DNA from: Bacteroidia bacterium | GTDB taxonomy: Bacteria > Bacteroidota > Bacteroidia > Bacteroidales > Rikenellaceae | Direction: 5' to 3' | Length of the DNA stretch: 14,619 nucleotides | Assembly: GCA_025999315.1 (NCBI GenBank) | Contig: BNXD01000037.1 | Span: 1 to 14,619 of the forward strand | Part shown: positions 14,540 to 14,619 of the stretch, piece after piece | Layout: the number at the start of each line of letters is the position of its first letter | Position numbering within the stretch: the stretch's first letter is position 1 | Position numbers and translations under genes: made by a program | Notes under the pieces: generated by a model | Databases searched by the model: none | What the model was told of the DNA's origin: nothing | What the model saw: only the letters and a program-made list of their open reading frames with translations

Positions 14540-14619
14540 GAGAGCGGGCGAAAGAGAAAAAGCGAAGCCAAAGGACTAACAAGAACTAACGCGGAAATTT
14601 TTCAGACAAAAATGCCGAC

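Noticed and set aside
14612..14619. ATG near the right edge as the start of a next gene
   Set aside because: Only eight bases are available; an anti-sigma gene here is plausible by context but cannot be supported.

Overview
The window looks like chromosomal DNA from a Bacteroidota member, most likely a Bacteroidales gut-type organism (Rikenellaceae/Alistipes-like is my guess, not proven). Supporting signs are SusE/F- or fimbrillin-style lipoproteins beside glycoside hydrolases, a DUF4988/collagen-like lipoprotein, the Bacteroidota promoter pattern (TTTG, 19 bases, TAnnTTTG), weak Shine-Dalgarno sequences, and a dispersed palindromic repeat of the 'CCCTGAGCGAAGTCGAAGGG' type.

Region 1 (1-5056, plus strand) is the end of a polysaccharide-utilisation locus. 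It holds the C-terminal part of a GH76 alpha-1,6-mannanase-like enzyme, a two-part fimbrillin-like/glycan-binding lipoprotein, and a GH51 alpha-L-arabinofuranosidase lipoprotein. The gap between the last two carries nested inverted repeats, and the GH51 gene is bracketed by two long hairpins. Together these genes suggest surface capture and periplasmic trimming of an arabinose- and mannose-containing glycan.

Region 2 (5188-8585, minus strand) contains an AraC-type regulator, a periplasmic serine hydrolase of the beta-lactamase/PBP class C fold, and a collagen-like DUF4988 lipoprotein gene. The last has lost its start codon and carries an internal frameshift. Divergent from the AraC gene is an MFS exporter (8699-9937, plus), a classic regulator/efflux arrangement.

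Region 3 (9938-10569) has no convincing gene. It is packed with perfect stem-loops, including a nested multi-stem structure, and looks like a dispersed repeat or a structured RNA.

Region 4 (10570-14619) is regulatory and envelope-related. Two AraC-type paralogues overlap by ATGA on the minus strand; the downstream one contains a 93-bp in-frame tandem duplication. Their promoter is overlapped by one of two identical 15-bp direct repeats set 42 bp apart. Divergently transcribed are an Rrf2-like regulator and, 2 bp later, an OmpA-like envelope protein fused to an 'FPASGYR' domain; the end of that domain is recovered only after a frameshift. Then come a 23-bp inverted repeat, 21-bp-phased direct repeats and an ECF sigma factor gene. 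The window ends just after it.
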